Source: Kaistella pullorum (GTDB lineage: Bacteria > Bacteroidota > Bacteroidia > Flavobacteriales > Weeksellaceae). From it: DNA of 64,000 nucleotides. The stretch is taken from positions 310,001 to 374,000 of the forward strand of contig NZ_JACSPS010000002.1 of the NCBI RefSeq assembly GCF_014837035.1, in the 5' to 3' direction. A program made the translations under genes and the position numbers. Positions 37,563 to 49,300 of the stretch are shown here, piece after piece (position 1 is the stretch's first letter; each line of letters starts with the position of its first letter). Under the pieces are notes generated by a model that saw only the letters and a program-made list of their open reading frames with translations, made no database searches and was not told the DNA's origin.

Positions 37563-37586
37563 ATCTCGGTTCCTGATTCTTGAATC
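37559..37586 (-). repeat. Inverted 7-bp repeats downstream of the four-helix-bundle gene
   Basis: Four heptamers in inverted orientation: TTGAATC, TCGGTTC, CTGATTC, TTGAATC. Compared with the forward cluster at 37171-37198 read in the other direction, 19 of 28 positions agree, so the gene is bracketed by imperfect terminal inverted repeats. It ends 10 bp before carB. Confidence 0.8.
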
Positions 37587-37596
37587 TACTATAAAA

Positions 37597-40500
37597 ATGA
37601 AAAGAAACGACATAAAAACAATCCTCGTCATCGGCTCCGGGCCAATAATCATCGGGCAGGCGGCTGAATTCGATTATGCGGGCACGCAGGCGTGCCTGTC
37701 TTTGCGGGAAGAGGGCTATAAGGTGATTCTGATCAACTCCAACCCGGCGACGATCATGACGGATGTTGAGATTGCCGATAAGGTGTATATCGAACCAATT
37801 TCGCTGCAGTTTGTGAGCCACATCATCCGAAAGGAAAGGCCGGATGCGCTTCTGCCGACACTGGGCGGCCAAACCGGTCTGAACATGGCAGTAGAACTGG
37901 AGAAATCCGGGATTCTGGAAGAATGCAAAGTGGAGGTTCTCGGAACGAAACTTTCTGCGATTAACCAGGCAGAAGACCGCGATCTCTTCCGTGAACTGAT
38001 GCGCGAACTCAACGAACCGGTGCCGGATTCAGATATCGTAAACACCGTTCAGGGCGCACTGGAATTTGCGCATAACATCGGTTATCCGGTGATTGTTCGT
38101 CCTGCATTTACCATGGGCGGTACCGGAGGCGGAATTGCGCACAACGACGAGGAACTGAAGGAGATTGCCAGTTTCGGGTTAAAATATTCGCCGGTAACGC
38201 AGTGTCTGATCGAGAAATCCATCGCCGGTTTCAAGGAAATCGAGTACGAGGTGATGCGGGATAAAAACGACAACGCGATTGTAGTTTGTAATATGGAAAA
38301 CATCGATCCTGTCGGCGTACATACCGGAGATTCCATCGTAGTAGCGCCGTCGCAGACGCTCTCGGACAGAGAATACCAGATGCTCAGAAATTCATCCTTA
38401 AAAATTATCCGTGCACTTGGCATTGAAGGTGGCTGTAATGTTCAGCTGGCTTTGGATCCGAATTCTTTTGATTATTACATTATCGAAGTGAATCCACGCG
38501 TATCGCGCTCATCGGCTTTGGCGAGTAAAGCGACAGGTTATCCAATTGCGAAGATCGCGGCGAAGATTGCTGTCGGTTTGACTTTAGATGAAATTATGAA
38601 CCCGGTGACGGGAAAGACATACGCGTGTTTTGAGCCTGCTCTTGACTATGTCGTAACGAAATTCCCAAGATTCCCATTTGATAAATTTGAAACTGCTGAC
38701 CGCCGGCTTTCGACTCAAATGAAAGCGACAGGTGAGGTGATGGCCATCGGAAGAAACTTTGAAGAATCCATTCAGAAAGCCATCCGTTCGCTTGAAACCG
38801 GTTTGAGACATATCGGTTTAAAAACCAAAGACGCCGAAGCTCTGACCGATGCTGAAATTGAAAGAAGAATCCGCGTCTGTGATGACGAAAGACTTTTCAT
38901 CATCGGCGATGCTTTAAGAAGAGGCTATGATTGGGAGCAGATCGTGGAATGGAGCAAAATCGATAAGTTCTTCATCTGGAAAATTAAGAAACTGATTGAT
39001 TTTGAAAAGGTGATTGCCGAAAATAAATTCGATAAAGAAACATTACTGCAAGCCAAGAAACTCGGTTTTGCAGACCTGCATATCGCGCATCTTTGGGAAT
39101 CTGACCAGAAAACGGTGTTCGAGTTCAGAAGAACACACGGCGTGATGCCGGTGTATAAAATGGTGGATACCTGTGCCGCGGAATTTGAAAGTGAAACGCC
39201 CTATTTCTACGGAACTTACGAAGAGGAAAACGAAAGTGTGCCTTCAGAGCGCGAGAAAATCATCGTTCTTGGTTCCGGACCTATCCGAATTGGGCAGGGA
39301 GTGGAGTTCGATTACGCGACGGTGCATTCTGTTTGGGCTATTAAAGAATTGGGTTACGAAGCGATTATCATCAACAATAATCCGGAGACGGTTTCGACAG
39401 ATTTCTCCATTTCCGATAAACTTTATTTTGAACCGCTGACGGAAGAAGATGTGATGAACATCATCGAACTGGAGAAACCCAAAGGTGTAGTGGTGCAATT
39501 CGGCGGACAGACCGCCATTAATTTGGCAGATAAACTTGCCGCGCATGGCGTTCAGATCCTGGGAACTTCCCTGGAAGACCTTGACCGCGCAGAAAACCGA
39601 AATAAATTTGAAGCCGCCCTGCAGGAATTGGGAATCCCACAGCCATTAGGTAAAACATGTTTCACCAAGGAAGAAGCATTGGTGATTGCAAAGGAAATCG
39701 GTTATCCCGTTTTGGTTCGTCCGAGTTACGTTTTGGGCGGCAGGGCCATGGAAATCGTGTACGACGAGAAAGATTTGGCGCATTACATGACGAATGCGGT
39801 GAAAGAAAACTCCGAACATCCGATTCTGATTGACCGGTACTTAACCGGAAAAGAAGTGGAGGTGGACGCTATTTCTGATGGCCACACCGTGGTGATTCCG
39901 GGAATTATGGAACATATCGAAAGAGCGGGCGTTCACTCCGGAGATTCCATCGCGGTTTATCCGCCACAGAATATTACGCAAAAGCAAATCGACACTTTGG
40001 TCGATTATACACAAAGACTGGCGAAAGGTCTGAATGTGATCGGACTGATGAACATCCAGTATGTGCTTTCTGACGGTGAAGTTTATGTAATCGAAGTGAA
40101 CCCAAGATCGTCGAGAACCGTGCCTTTCCTATCCAAGATCACGGAAATCCCGATGGCTAATCTTGCTACGAAAGCTATCCTCGGCCAGAAACTGAAAGAT
40201 TTAGGCTACGAAAACGGACTGGCGCCTGTGAAGGCAGGTGTGTTCGTAAAAGTTCCGGTGTTCTCTTTCTCGAAACTGACAAAAGTGGATACTTCCCTCG
40301 GTCCTGAAATGAAGTCGACCGGCGAGGTAATGGGCAAAGATACGACGCTCGAAAAAGCACTGTATAAAGGTTTCGTCGCAGCCGGCCGCAAAATGCCGAC
40401 GCACGGATCCATTCTATTCACTGTGGCTGACAAGCATAAAGAAGAAGCTTCAGAAATGGCCAGACGTTTCCACGAAGTGGGATTCAGAATCTGGGCTACG

Positions 40501-40776
40501 GAAGGAACGGCAAAATTCTTCGAAGAGCAGGGAATTCCGGTGAAAATCGGGTACAAGATCGGTGAAGAAGATGTTAACCTTATCGACCTCATCCAAAAAG
40601 GAAAAGTGCAGTACGTGGTAAACACGACCACGAAAGGAAAACAGGCGGAAAGAGACGGTTTCCAGATCCGCAGAATGTCGGTGGAGAACGGTGTTCCGTG
40701 CCTGACTTCGATGGATACGGTAGAAGCTATTTTAAAAGTGATCGAGAGCATGAGTTTTAAGATGGAGCAGATGTAA
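37597..40776 (+). CDS. carB: Carbamoyl phosphate synthase, large subunit
   Basis: A 1059-aa synthetase with two homologous ATP-grasp halves. The first starts [20 protein letters not shown] and the second [20 protein letters not shown], each followed by [10 protein letters not shown] or [10 protein letters not shown] and an ATP-binding region ([26 protein letters not shown]). The C-terminal MGS-like allosteric domain (about residues 930-1059) contains [20 protein letters not shown] and [10 protein letters not shown]. It makes carbamoyl phosphate for PyrB and arginine synthesis. Last gene of the pyrimidine run, ended by a terminator. Confidence 0.97.
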   Translation: MKRNDIKTILVIGSGPIIIGQAAEFDYAGTQACLSLREEGYKVILINSNPATIMTDVEIADKVYIEPISLQFVSHIIRKERPDALLPTLGGQTGLNMAVELEKSGILEECKVEVLGTKLSAINQAEDRDLFRELMRELNEPVPDSDIVNTVQGALEFAHNIGYPVIVRPAFTMGGTGGGIAHNDEELKEIASFGLKYSPVTQCLIEKSIAGFKEIEYEVMRDKNDNAIVVCNMENIDPVGVHTGDSIVVAPSQTLSDREYQMLRNSSLKIIRALGIEGGCNVQLALDPNSFDYYIIEVNPRVSRSSALASKATGYPIAKIAAKIAVGLTLDEIMNPVTGKTYACFEPALDYVVTKFPRFPFDKFETADRRLSTQMKATGEVMAIGRNFEESIQKAIRSLETGLRHIGLKTKDAEALTDAEIERRIRVCDDERLFIIGDALRRGYDWEQIVEWSKIDKFFIWKIKKLIDFEKVIAENKFDKETLLQAKKLGFADLHIAHLWESDQKTVFEFRRTHGVMPVYKMVDTCAAEFESETPYFYGTYEEENESVPSEREKIIVLGSGPIRIGQGVEFDYATVHSVWAIKELGYEAIIINNNPETVSTDFSISDKLYFEPLTEEDVMNIIELEKPKGVVVQFGGQTAINLADKLAAHGVQILGTSLEDLDRAENRNKFEAALQELGIPQPLGKTCFTKEEALVIAKEIGYPVLVRPSYVLGGRAMEIVYDEKDLAHYMTNAVKENSEHPILIDRYLTGKEVEVDAISDGHTVVIPGIMEHIERAGVHSGDSIAVYPPQNITQKQIDTLVDYTQRLAKGLNVIGLMNIQYVLSDGEVYVIEVNPRSSRTVPFLSKITEIPMANLATKAILGQKLKDLGYENGLAPVKAGVFVKVPVFSFSKLTKVDTSLGPEMKSTGEVMGKDTTLEKALYKGFVAAGRKMPTHGSILFTVADKHKEEASEMARRFHEVGFRIWATEGTAKFFEEQGIPVKIGYKIGEEDVNLIDLIQKGKVQYVVNTTTKGKQAERDGFQIRRMSVENGVPCLTSMDTVEAILKVIESMSFKMEQM

Positions 40777-40798
40777 AATCTGGTTCTTTATAAATGAA

Positions 40799-40829
40799 GA
40801 CGCGCCGGGGAGGGCGCGTTTTTTTTTGG
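40799..40829 (+). terminator. Intrinsic terminator after carB
   Basis: ACGCGCC-ggggag-GGCGCGT (40800-40819) followed by about ten T. Confidence 0.88.
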
Positions 40830-40836
40830 GTTGGGT

Positions 40837-40930
40837 GGCCTCGAGGCCTTCGAGTCCTGCGATGGCCTCAGGCACCGAAGTCAAGGGCCCTTCGAGATCT
40901 GAAGGGTCCGGGCTAAGCAGACACGACGGA
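40837..40930. repeat. GC-rich dispersed palindromic element, copy 1
   Basis: It contains the perfect palindrome GGCCTCGAGGCC (40837-40848) and a hairpin GGGCCCTTC/GAAGGGTCC (40885-40893, 40901-40909). It also has a core CCTTCGAG...CCTCAGGCACCGAAG that recurs at 41877. It is GC-rich against an A/T-rich background and non-coding. The rest of the 316-bp gap up to 41092 holds only A/T-rich leader sequence. Confidence 0.6.
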
Positions 40931-41092
40931 ATCGGGAGATCAGTAGCAGATCAGCAGCAGTTTTCCCCGTACCTGCTGCTTCCTATTAAGGATTTCTATG
41001 CAGGTTATCAGGGGAATACTACACTTTAGCATACTATAACCATACTATATCTATTCAAATGCGTACCTTAGTTTTACTTTTAATTTAAGAAT

Positions 41093-41770
41093 ATGGCGGA
41101 ACTTAAAGGTATACTGAAAATTACGGGTAAATTTAAGGGACTTTCGTTCTACGAAATGAACGGAAAGATTATTGTGCGCACGCCGGGCGGTTTTGACGGC
41201 GAAAAGATCCGGAATGACGCAAAGTATGTGAATGTAAGAAATAATGCCGCGGAGTTTGGGCGGTGTTCACAATTTGGCGGACGACTGCGGCGTGCTCTCC
41301 AGCCTTTTGTGAAGGATCTGAATGATCACCAAATTCACGGGAGAATGGCGAAGATGCTGCATCAGGTAATGAAGCATGATAAGCAATCAGAAAAGGGAAA
41401 ACGCAGCGTGCTGTGCGGCCTGCAGGCGATGGAAGGCAGGGCAGAACTGGCCAGCTTTGTCTGGAATCAGCGCGAGGGCAATAATTGCCGTTATGATTTT
41501 GAGAAGCGGATGCTTTATTTTGACCACATTCCAGCAGGCAGCATCAAATCTTTAGTGACGCTGAGGTTTATCCATCCGGATGGGGGCGAGGGTTCCCTGG
41601 AGTATCTGGAAAGTATATTTGAAGTGGTGTTGCCGTGTGCGGAGTTTTCGGTTCCCGAGCATGCGTGTTTTGCGGATGTAGAAGAAGCTATGCTGAAATT
41701 TGCTTTGATCCGGTTTTACGATGCCAAGGGCCAACTGCTGAGCCGAAAAACCGCAGTGGTGGTGGGGTAG
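41093..41770 (+). CDS. Protein of unknown function flanked by dispersed repeats
   Basis: A 225-aa protein with no signal peptide or membrane segment. The N-terminus is basic and Gly-rich (GILKITGKFKGLSFYEMNGK, VRTPGGFDGEKIRNDAKYVN). It continues with FGRCSQFGGRLRRALQPFVK and ends in a beta-rich part (FEVVLPCAEFSVPEHACFAD). I recognise no family name. The gene stands alone, with GC-rich repeat elements on both sides. Codon use resembles the neighbours. Confidence 0.7.
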   Translation: MAELKGILKITGKFKGLSFYEMNGKIIVRTPGGFDGEKIRNDAKYVNVRNNAAEFGRCSQFGGRLRRALQPFVKDLNDHQIHGRMAKMLHQVMKHDKQSEKGKRSVLCGLQAMEGRAELASFVWNQREGNNCRYDFEKRMLYFDHIPAGSIKSLVTLRFIHPDGGEGSLEYLESIFEVVLPCAEFSVPEHACFADVEEAMLKFALIRFYDAKGQLLSRKTAVVVG

Positions 41771-41783
41771 AGGCGTGCGGTTA

Positions 41784-41850
41784 CATTACTGATAAGCGTG
41801 GGAAGTATGGTATCGACCCCACTACCGGAACCTGATTAATTTCAGTAATG
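41784..41850. repeat. Short inverted repeat downstream of the unknown gene
   Basis: CATTACTGA (41784-41792) and TCAGTAATG (41842-41850) are perfect inverted repeats separated by 49 bp. This could be an extended stem or the edges of a small element. Confidence 0.4.
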
Positions 41851-41876
41851 CTCCGCAGTGAGGATACTTTAAAGCG

Positions 41877-41940
41877 GGGCCTTCGAGAGCCTCAGACACC
41901 GGAGCCAGCGGGCTCGGAGCGCGGCGTTAGCATGAGATGA
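41877..41940. repeat. GC-rich dispersed palindromic element, copy 2
   Basis: The segment GGCCTTCGAGAGCCTCAGAC followed by ACCGGAGCC matches the core of copy 1 (40846-40885) in the same orientation apart from about 10 extra bases in copy 1. The remainder of the gap to 42076 shows nothing coding. Confidence 0.6.
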
Positions 41941-42076
41941 GCCAGATGGCCAAAAATTTTTTGTCATTGTAAATGAATCTTCCCAAAGGCAAGTTTTGGT
42001 TTTGGCAGAACCTCTTTTCAACGACTTCAATAGCTACCATTTAAGCCACCCGAATATCCGAAAAACATTCACCGCT

Positions 42077-42142
42077 AAAAAAAAAACCTCCTTTAAATCT
42101 GGTTTCTGAGCGAAGCCAAAGAATAAAAGAGGTTGTTTTTTT
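42077..42142 (-). terminator. Branched terminator near the hydrolase remnant
   Basis: AACCTCCTTT (42085-42094) pairs with AAAAGAGGTT (42125-42134) and encloses a smaller GGTTTC/GAAGCC hairpin. A tracts at the left and T tracts at the right allow function in both directions. Confidence 0.6.
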
Positions 42143-42196
42143 ATAAGGTTGTCAAACCTAAGCCGGAAAATTAGGGTTGTGCAACAGTTACCAATG

Positions 42197-42850
42197 TTAT
42201 TTGCGGTTTTTTTTATTTTCGAGGAAATTCACGAGTAAATTATTCAAGATTTCAGGTTGGTCAAACGGAACATTATGTGTGCTTTTTTCAATAATTTCTA
42301 ATTTTGAATTTTCAATCATTTTAGCAAGTTGTTCGGTATGTTCTAATTTTATTTCGTCATCATCACCTGCAATAACTAATACGGGATTTTTTATCTTATT
42401 TAAATCGTCTAATGTAATATTTGGATAATTGATCATTAAATTCAGTCTTCTTTTTTCTTTTTCATCCGTTGTACTATCATGCCTTTTTCTGATCGATTTT
42501 AATAATTCTTCATTTACTCCGTCAGGATGTGTATTTGCCCCAATGGTAACCAGTTTATGTACAAGTCCAGGATTTTTTGAGTTAAAAATCAAACCCGTAA
42601 TTCCGCCATCACTCCAACCAATAATATTTACTTTTTCCAATTTAAGTACTTCTACAATTTGCAGTAAATCATCAGCAAGTTTCTCGTAACCGTAGTCATT
42701 TTTGGCAAAGTCTAAACTTTTCCCCAGTGCCCTGGTATCCATAGCAATCACACGAAATTGCTTTGAGAGAAAAGGAATCTGGTTATAAAAATCAGAAATT
42801 AGCCCATTATTCCCCTCGAATAAAATTAAAGGTTCTCCGCTTCCATATTC
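42197..42850 (-). pseudogene. 5'-truncated alpha/beta hydrolase
   Basis: Family-like sequence runs in one frame from EYGSGEPLILFEGNNG (about 42850) through ISDFYNQIPFLSKQFRVIAM and the nucleophile elbow GWSDGG to the catalytic His region (KSTHNVPFDQPE). Upstream of 42850 the frame continues with unrelated residues (TRKFPGSQ) to a TGA near 42935 and offers no ATG. The only ATG is internal, at 42749-42751, after strand 1 and the oxyanion region, so a 184-aa product would lack the fold's N-terminus. Signal peptide and start are lost. It is probably a remnant, left by a deletion or insertion at about 42850. Confidence 0.7.
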
Positions 42851-43267
42851 CTGGCTACCTGGGAATTTCCTGGTTTGCTGGCATGACTGGCCAAATCGTC
42901 GGAACCGAAATACGTTTCGGTTTCAGTGATCTGCGCCCGCAATTCACGCCCATCCCGAAATCTGCGTACCAGGGTTTTGCCCAATAACAGTTGAGCGAGT
43001 GCACCGCGTCATGTTTTTGAAACGAGGAGACAGGGATTCGATCAGTCATTTCAGATATACTAAAGATGAAATTAAAAGGTGTTATACACTGTAAAAACCT
43101 CAAAGCCAGTACGTTGCGATTGAGGTCATGCTTTGCCAGTCGTGCAATTTCTATGTGGGTCTATTAGAAGAACTCGTGGTTCAATTACGAAACCATTTAA
43201 ATTGAATACCGAATCCGCGCCTGCCTTTTAAATAATAGTAATCGGTTATTCAAGTCTAAATTGGTCC
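42851..43267. other. Intergenic remnant region
   Basis: No supportable gene. It holds a perfect inverted repeat AACCGAAA-tacg-TTTCGGTT (42903-42922). Several short frames on both strands are interrupted by stops. It probably contains debris from the event that truncated the hydrolase; I do not recognise its source. Confidence 0.45.
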
Positions 43268-43298
43268 TAAAAAAAGACGCTCCGGAAAGAGCGTCTTG
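43268..43298 (-). terminator. Terminator after the giant surface protein gene
   Basis: AAGACGCTC (43274-43282) pairs with GAGCGTCTT (43289-43297). The plus-strand A run before it gives a T tract on the minus strand. Confidence 0.82.
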
Positions 43299-43337
43299 TT
43301 TATATTTTTAAAATACTTGAAGAGTAGGATTAAAACC

Positions 43338-46300
43338 TTAATTCCGGATTTTTATCATCACATAACCCGACAGGATTCGGCCGTCTGAAACCACGATATA
43401 GTACCAGTAATTTCCGGTCGGCAGATGGCGGCTGAGGTGGCGGCCGTTCCAGGAGAATGCGCCGTTCACTTTCTGGTCGAGCACCACGGTGCCGAAACGG
43501 TCGATGACCCGCACGTGGCTTCCCGGATAGTTCTCGATGCCTTCAACGACCCAGTTATCATTAATACCATCGGCATTCGGTGTGAACACATTACTGATGA
43601 TAAAGATGGTAAAGGCTTTTTGCGCCGTCGCGCAGGGCTGGGTGCCACTTCTTACAAATGCGGTATGATTGCCGGCAGGAACGTTATGGAATGTATTTGA
43701 TGCCTGCCAGCTAACGCCGTCGATAGAGTATTCAAACATTCCGTTTCCGGCCACGATGATATGGACCGTCGTGTTTTCAATCTTAATGTCGCTGATCACC
43801 GGAAGTTGGACCTGTTTTACATTCACCGATTTTGTAGTGCTGCAACCCACCGCATTAGTCACTGTAAGGGTATAGACTCCGGTACGGTCTGCGTTTACGG
43901 TCTGCTGACTGCTTAGCGCTGTGCCATTATAAGTCCAGACAAACGTAGTTCCGGTAGGTTGATTTCCCGGATCTAACTTCACAAAACTGCCCGGGCAGTA
44001 TTCTGCATCTGTCGGCAGGTTGACGATGGGCGAAGCTTTCAGCGGAAGCGTGAGTTTAGCCCGCGCGGCACATCCGGCAGCCGATTTGATTTCCACATAC
44101 ACGATATTCTGCCCCACCGACAGGGTGTATTGCCCAGGATTGTTAATAAGCACATTATTCCGGTCATAATACGTGAAAGTATAGGCCGCCGAGTTCGGAA
44201 CCAAGTTCTCCTGATATTGTTTCAGATCTGTCTTTTTAGTCCCGATCTCATCCGCACAGTCGGAAGGGGCCAGGTAGTCTGTTGCCGGAATATTGGTGAC
44301 CACAAGCGATACGTTAACTGCCAGGCGGTTTATACTTTCGCAGCCTTTTTCGGTCTGCGTGGCAAAGTATGTTGTACCATCCTGCAGCAGCGTACTGGCA
44401 GGCAACGGCGTAGAGGAGGTCGGACTGCTGAACCATTTTATCAGACTTCCGGTTACGTTCAGGTCTGATAGTTTTGCCAACTGACTCACACAGAAGACCT
44501 GCGCGGCTGGCCCTGTGGGTGCGAGGGTACTGTAAATGATGATTTTTACCGGCGCCCTTTCACTTTCGCATGATGACAGCGTTTGAGTTACATAATAGGT
44601 TGCCCCATCTACAAGGGAAGTGGTCACAGGCAGAGTTGTGCCGCCAACGGCAGCTGAATACCATTTCAGTTGGGTTCCGCTCGCCGTGAGATTACCTACT
44701 GTAGCGTGTTGCTGGACGCAGAAATTCTGAGTTGCACTGACAAGAGGTTTCGGCGTCGGATTGCTGAATGGAGTTACCGTAATAAGGCTCGTTTCGGAAA
44801 TGCATCCCAGGGTATTCTTAATTTTAATCGGATACGTATTCGGTGTCAATCCGGTGAAGTTATTGCCGGATTGCCAGGTCAGTCCACCATCTTTACTGTA
44901 TTGGGCAGCGCTTTGATTGACTACGATGGTGGCTGACGGATTTGCACAGTCGATTTGCTGGACTGTTGCGCTTGGCAGTGGTGGCGTGTCTGAAGGTACA
45001 TTCACCGTTACCGATACTGCACCCGATTCGCATCCCGCACTGTTCTTCACTTTCAGGCTGTAGGTTCCGGGCGCAAGCGGTCCTGAAACCGGATTAGCGG
45101 AATAGGTCACGCCATTGTCGAAACTGTACTGATTTTCTGTTGAAGTGATGGTCACCGTACCAAACGGACTGGTACACGATACGGGCTGAACTACTGAAAA
45201 CAGCGGAAGAGTTGGCGCGTTGGGTGGAGGGGCCACGGTGGCAAGTGTTGCCGGTGAAGAACATCCCGTTGACGACAGCTTGATTCGCACCTTGTAAACA
45301 CCCGGCGCAAGGTTGACCGAAGACTGTGAAACCCACGTAGCTCCATCATCAAAACTGTAGAGTGCGGCCGCAGAAATAACAGAAACTGTACCGTTGGCCA
45401 CGGCACAGCCGGAAGGTGCCGAAACCGCGATCTGTGGCGCAGCAGGTGTAATCGGCTGCGTATTCACAGTTGCAATTCCGGCCACGGAAATACATCCCGC
45501 AGCATCTTTGATCATCAGGCTGTAAGTTCCGGGTGCCACACCGCTTTTGGTATTCGAAGTTCCGTAGGTGATGCCATTATCAAAACTGTATTCTGCTGCC
45601 GGTGTGGTAATCTGCAGCGAGCCTAATGCATTGCCACAGTCGGGTTGCTGTATCGTAAATGCCGGAGCAGGCAGTGGTGCCTGTGGACTTACAGTTACCG
45701 AAGTTACATCCGAGAGGCATCCGGCGGCGTTCTTGATTTTAATTTTATAAACTCCGGGTGCAAGGCCGCTTTTTGTATTTGAATAGACAAAGGTGAGTCC
45801 GTCATCAAAGCTGTACGTGGCGGCGCCGGTGGTGACTGTAACAGTTCCTGTGGCGACGCTGCAGGTAGGGTTTGTCACGGTAACAGCAGGTGCGGCGATG
45901 GTTGTCCCCGAATTCAGCGTAACGGCAACCGGTGCGGATTCACAGCCGTAGGTGCTCGTCCTTATCCGGATGATATAGGTGCCCGCACCGATGTTACTTT
46001 TTACCGGATCGGTGGTCCAGCTGGCACCATCGTTAAAGGTATAGCTGATACCGGTGGCGCTGATGGTGATTTTTCCGTCGGTCGCATCGCAGGCTGTCGG
46101 TTGGGAAACCGTAAACTGAGGGGTTGGAGGCGTATTCGGTGCCGAACTGATATACACATATGCATTCTGTGAGACACAGCCCGAAGTGTTTTTCACGAGG
46201 ACGTTATAGCTGCCCGCGCTGAGGTTGTCTTTCACCGGATTGGTGGTCCAGGTAGCCCCGTTGTCGAAACTGTACTGGTCTGCAATGGTATTGATGAAAA

Positions 46301-49300
46301 TGCTTCCTTTCGGAACTGCACAGGTAGGCTGTATGGCGGTAACGCTCGGCGGATTAAGGAAAAATTTATTAATTGAAACTGATGTTGCTGTGGAGATGCA
46401 TCCTGCCGAATTTTTAATCTTAATATTATAATACCCCGGTGCAGGATTGAGCATTACGGGGCTTGTAACCCAGGTGGTGCCATTGTCAAACGAGTATTGC
46501 GCGGCCTGGGACACGACAGTAATACTGCCGGAATCTGCGCACGTAGGCTGCACGGTCTTTACAAATGGATTCGGCAGGAAAAACTGAGTGATCGATACAC
46601 TCATATCGAACGGATTTGAGGTACAACCCTGCGCGTTCTTTATGACCACTCTGTAGTAACCGGAGGTAAGACTGTTAATCTCATTCGAGGTTCCCCAGGT
46701 CTGTCCGCCATCAAAACTGTACATCGCCGCCGGCGTCATGATTTTGATGCTTCCCTTTATGGTACACGTTGGCTGCACAATACTTACATTGGGTTTCGGA
46801 AGATAGTATTTCTGCAGGCTGACCGAGACACCGTATGAAACAGATTTGCATCCCTGGGCATTCTGGATCACCAGTGAGTAGTACCCATCAGTGAGGTTTG
46901 TGAAGACAGGATTGCTGCTCCACGTCTGGCCACCATCGATGCTGTACTGTGCGGAAGGCGTGGTAAAAGTGATGGTACCGCCCGTGCCACAGGTTGGCTG
47001 TACAAGGGTAAATGTGGGATTTGGCAGGTAAAACTGCTTGATATTGACTGATGTACTGCTTGAGATGCAGGTTCCGCTCTTTATCATCACATAATAATAA
47101 CCGGAAGTGAGATTGTCTTTGATTGGCGAAGTGCTCCAAGTGTAGCCGCCATCAAAACTGTACGATGTACCTGGCGTCTTAACAGTAATACTGCCATTAA
47201 CTCCACATGAAGGCTGGATTACGGTAACATCCGGGCTCGCGAGCGCTGTATCGCTAAGCGAGATATAAATGACCTGAGAAGTACAGCCCGCTGCATTTTT
47301 TGTCATCAGATAATAAGTCACATTCGGGGCCAGACCGGTGAATACCGGATTAGTGGTCCAAGTAGTTCCACTGTTGATACTGTAAAACGCCGCCGGAGAA
47401 GTGAATGTGATGCTTCCTACATTGCCACAGCTTGGATTCACCACTGTATATTGAGGTTGTGGAAGATAGGTTTGATAAAAGTAAATATAATTAGCATCTG
47501 AGACACAATTCTGTGCATTCTTAATCATTACCTGATAACTGCTGCCTGTAAGATTTGTAAACACATTGGAGGCAGACCATGTGGTTCCGCCATTGATGCT
47601 GTAGAACGCGGCCGGGGTATTTACGGTGATGCTTGCTGGGGTGGTACATGTGGGAGAAACAAAAGTAACATCGGGTTGTGGCAGTTTTACTTCCTGCAGA
47701 TACACCCAGGTCCCGGAAGATTTACAGCCAAGGCTGTTTTTCACCATGATTTGGTGACTTCCCACTGGTAGGGTTTTGGTATTTGCTGTTTCCCATGTCA
47801 CACCGCCATCATAGCTGTAGAAATCTGAAACTGAATTGATTGTGATGCTTCCGCTAACGCCGCAGCTCGGGTGAACCACGGTATAATATGGACTCTCGAT
47901 CTGAGGTTCATAAAGATATACCGTCGAGGTCTGCGAAACGCATCCCGCCGCATTTTTAATTTTAATCCGGTAGGTGCCTGCCGGCAGGTCTTTCATATTG
48001 CTGGTCGTCCAGGTTGCACCGTTATCGAAACTGTACATATCAGCTTCGGTGCTGATGTAGATCGTACCATCGGCACCGCAGGTAGGCTGGATCACACTGT
48101 ACTGTGCAGAAGTGTTTTGAAACGGCCTTAGATAAATACTTGAGAAATAAGAAGTACAGCCCAGGCTGTTCTTTATGCCCACCGAGAAGTTGCCGGACAT
48201 CAGGTTCGAAAGTGTATTGCTGGTAACCCATGTTTGTCCCGCATCAAACGTGTAAAAATCTGCAGGCGTATTGATCGTAATCGAACCTGGTACTGAACAC
48301 GCCGGTTCAGTTACTGTAAAATCCGGATTTCCGAGTGTATTGCTCGTAATATTCACCACCTGTGCATTTGAAATACATCCCGAGATATCTTTGGTGCGCA
48401 CCGAATAATTTCCCGGTGCCAAGTCGGTTGCCGTGGAGCTGGTTCCCCAGGTCACACCATTGTCGAAACTGTAATATGCCGCAGAGTTACTTACGGTGAT
48501 CGTGCCTTTATCACCACAAAATTTAGGCTGCACTGCGCTGCAGCTAGGGTAAGCGGTAAGAACGGGCGTGATGACTGCTTCCTGCGCATACGAGGTACAT
48601 CCGGTAGCGGTCTTGATCATTACTTTATATGTTCCGGGGTATAAGCCTGTTTTTACAGGATTGTTTACCCACGTGTTCCCGTTGTCGAAACTGTAATGCA
48701 GGGCAGGCGAAGTCACTTTAATGGTTCCGCTGCTTACAAAGCAGGAAGGTTGGGTAATCTCCAGCGTAGGGCTCACCGCCGTCTGGCTCGGCTCAATGCT
48801 CACCTGTGCCGTGCTAGAGCAGCCAAAACTGTCGGTTACGGTAACTGAATAAATTCCTGTAGCTGAAACGGTGATGTTCTGTGTGGTTTCACTGGTGCTC
48901 CAGAGGTATGTAGCGCCCGATGAAGCTTTCAGAACCGTACTTCCGGAACATACGTTCAGGATTCCGGTGATGGTCGCGGTAGGGTTTTTGACTTCAAGGT
49001 TTACCGGAATGATTTTATAACAGCCGGGATCTTTGCTGACTCTCGCATACAGTACCGCAGAAGCAGAACTGTAGTTGGTAAAATTTGAAATTGCACCGGT
49101 ATTGTTAAAGGCACCATTGTAATCTGTAAAATAGCTAAAGGTCATACCGCTGGTGGCGGGCACAATCAGCGCGTTCAGGTCACTGAGGTTGAAGTTTTCG
49201 CTGCCGTTATGATCACTGTCACATTTTGAAAGTTTCGCGGGGGTTACGGCGATGTCGCAGCCACCGGAACAGTTGAGGAAACTGATGTCCCAACCCGGAT

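Noticed and set aside
42763-43103. Short ORFs on both strands in the remnant region
   Set aside because: No family similarity recognised and the frames are broken by stops on either side; treated as debris.
44760-48770. Recent DNA-level tandem duplication in the giant gene
   Set aside because: Units share protein motifs but differ widely in bases, so they are old protein repeats.
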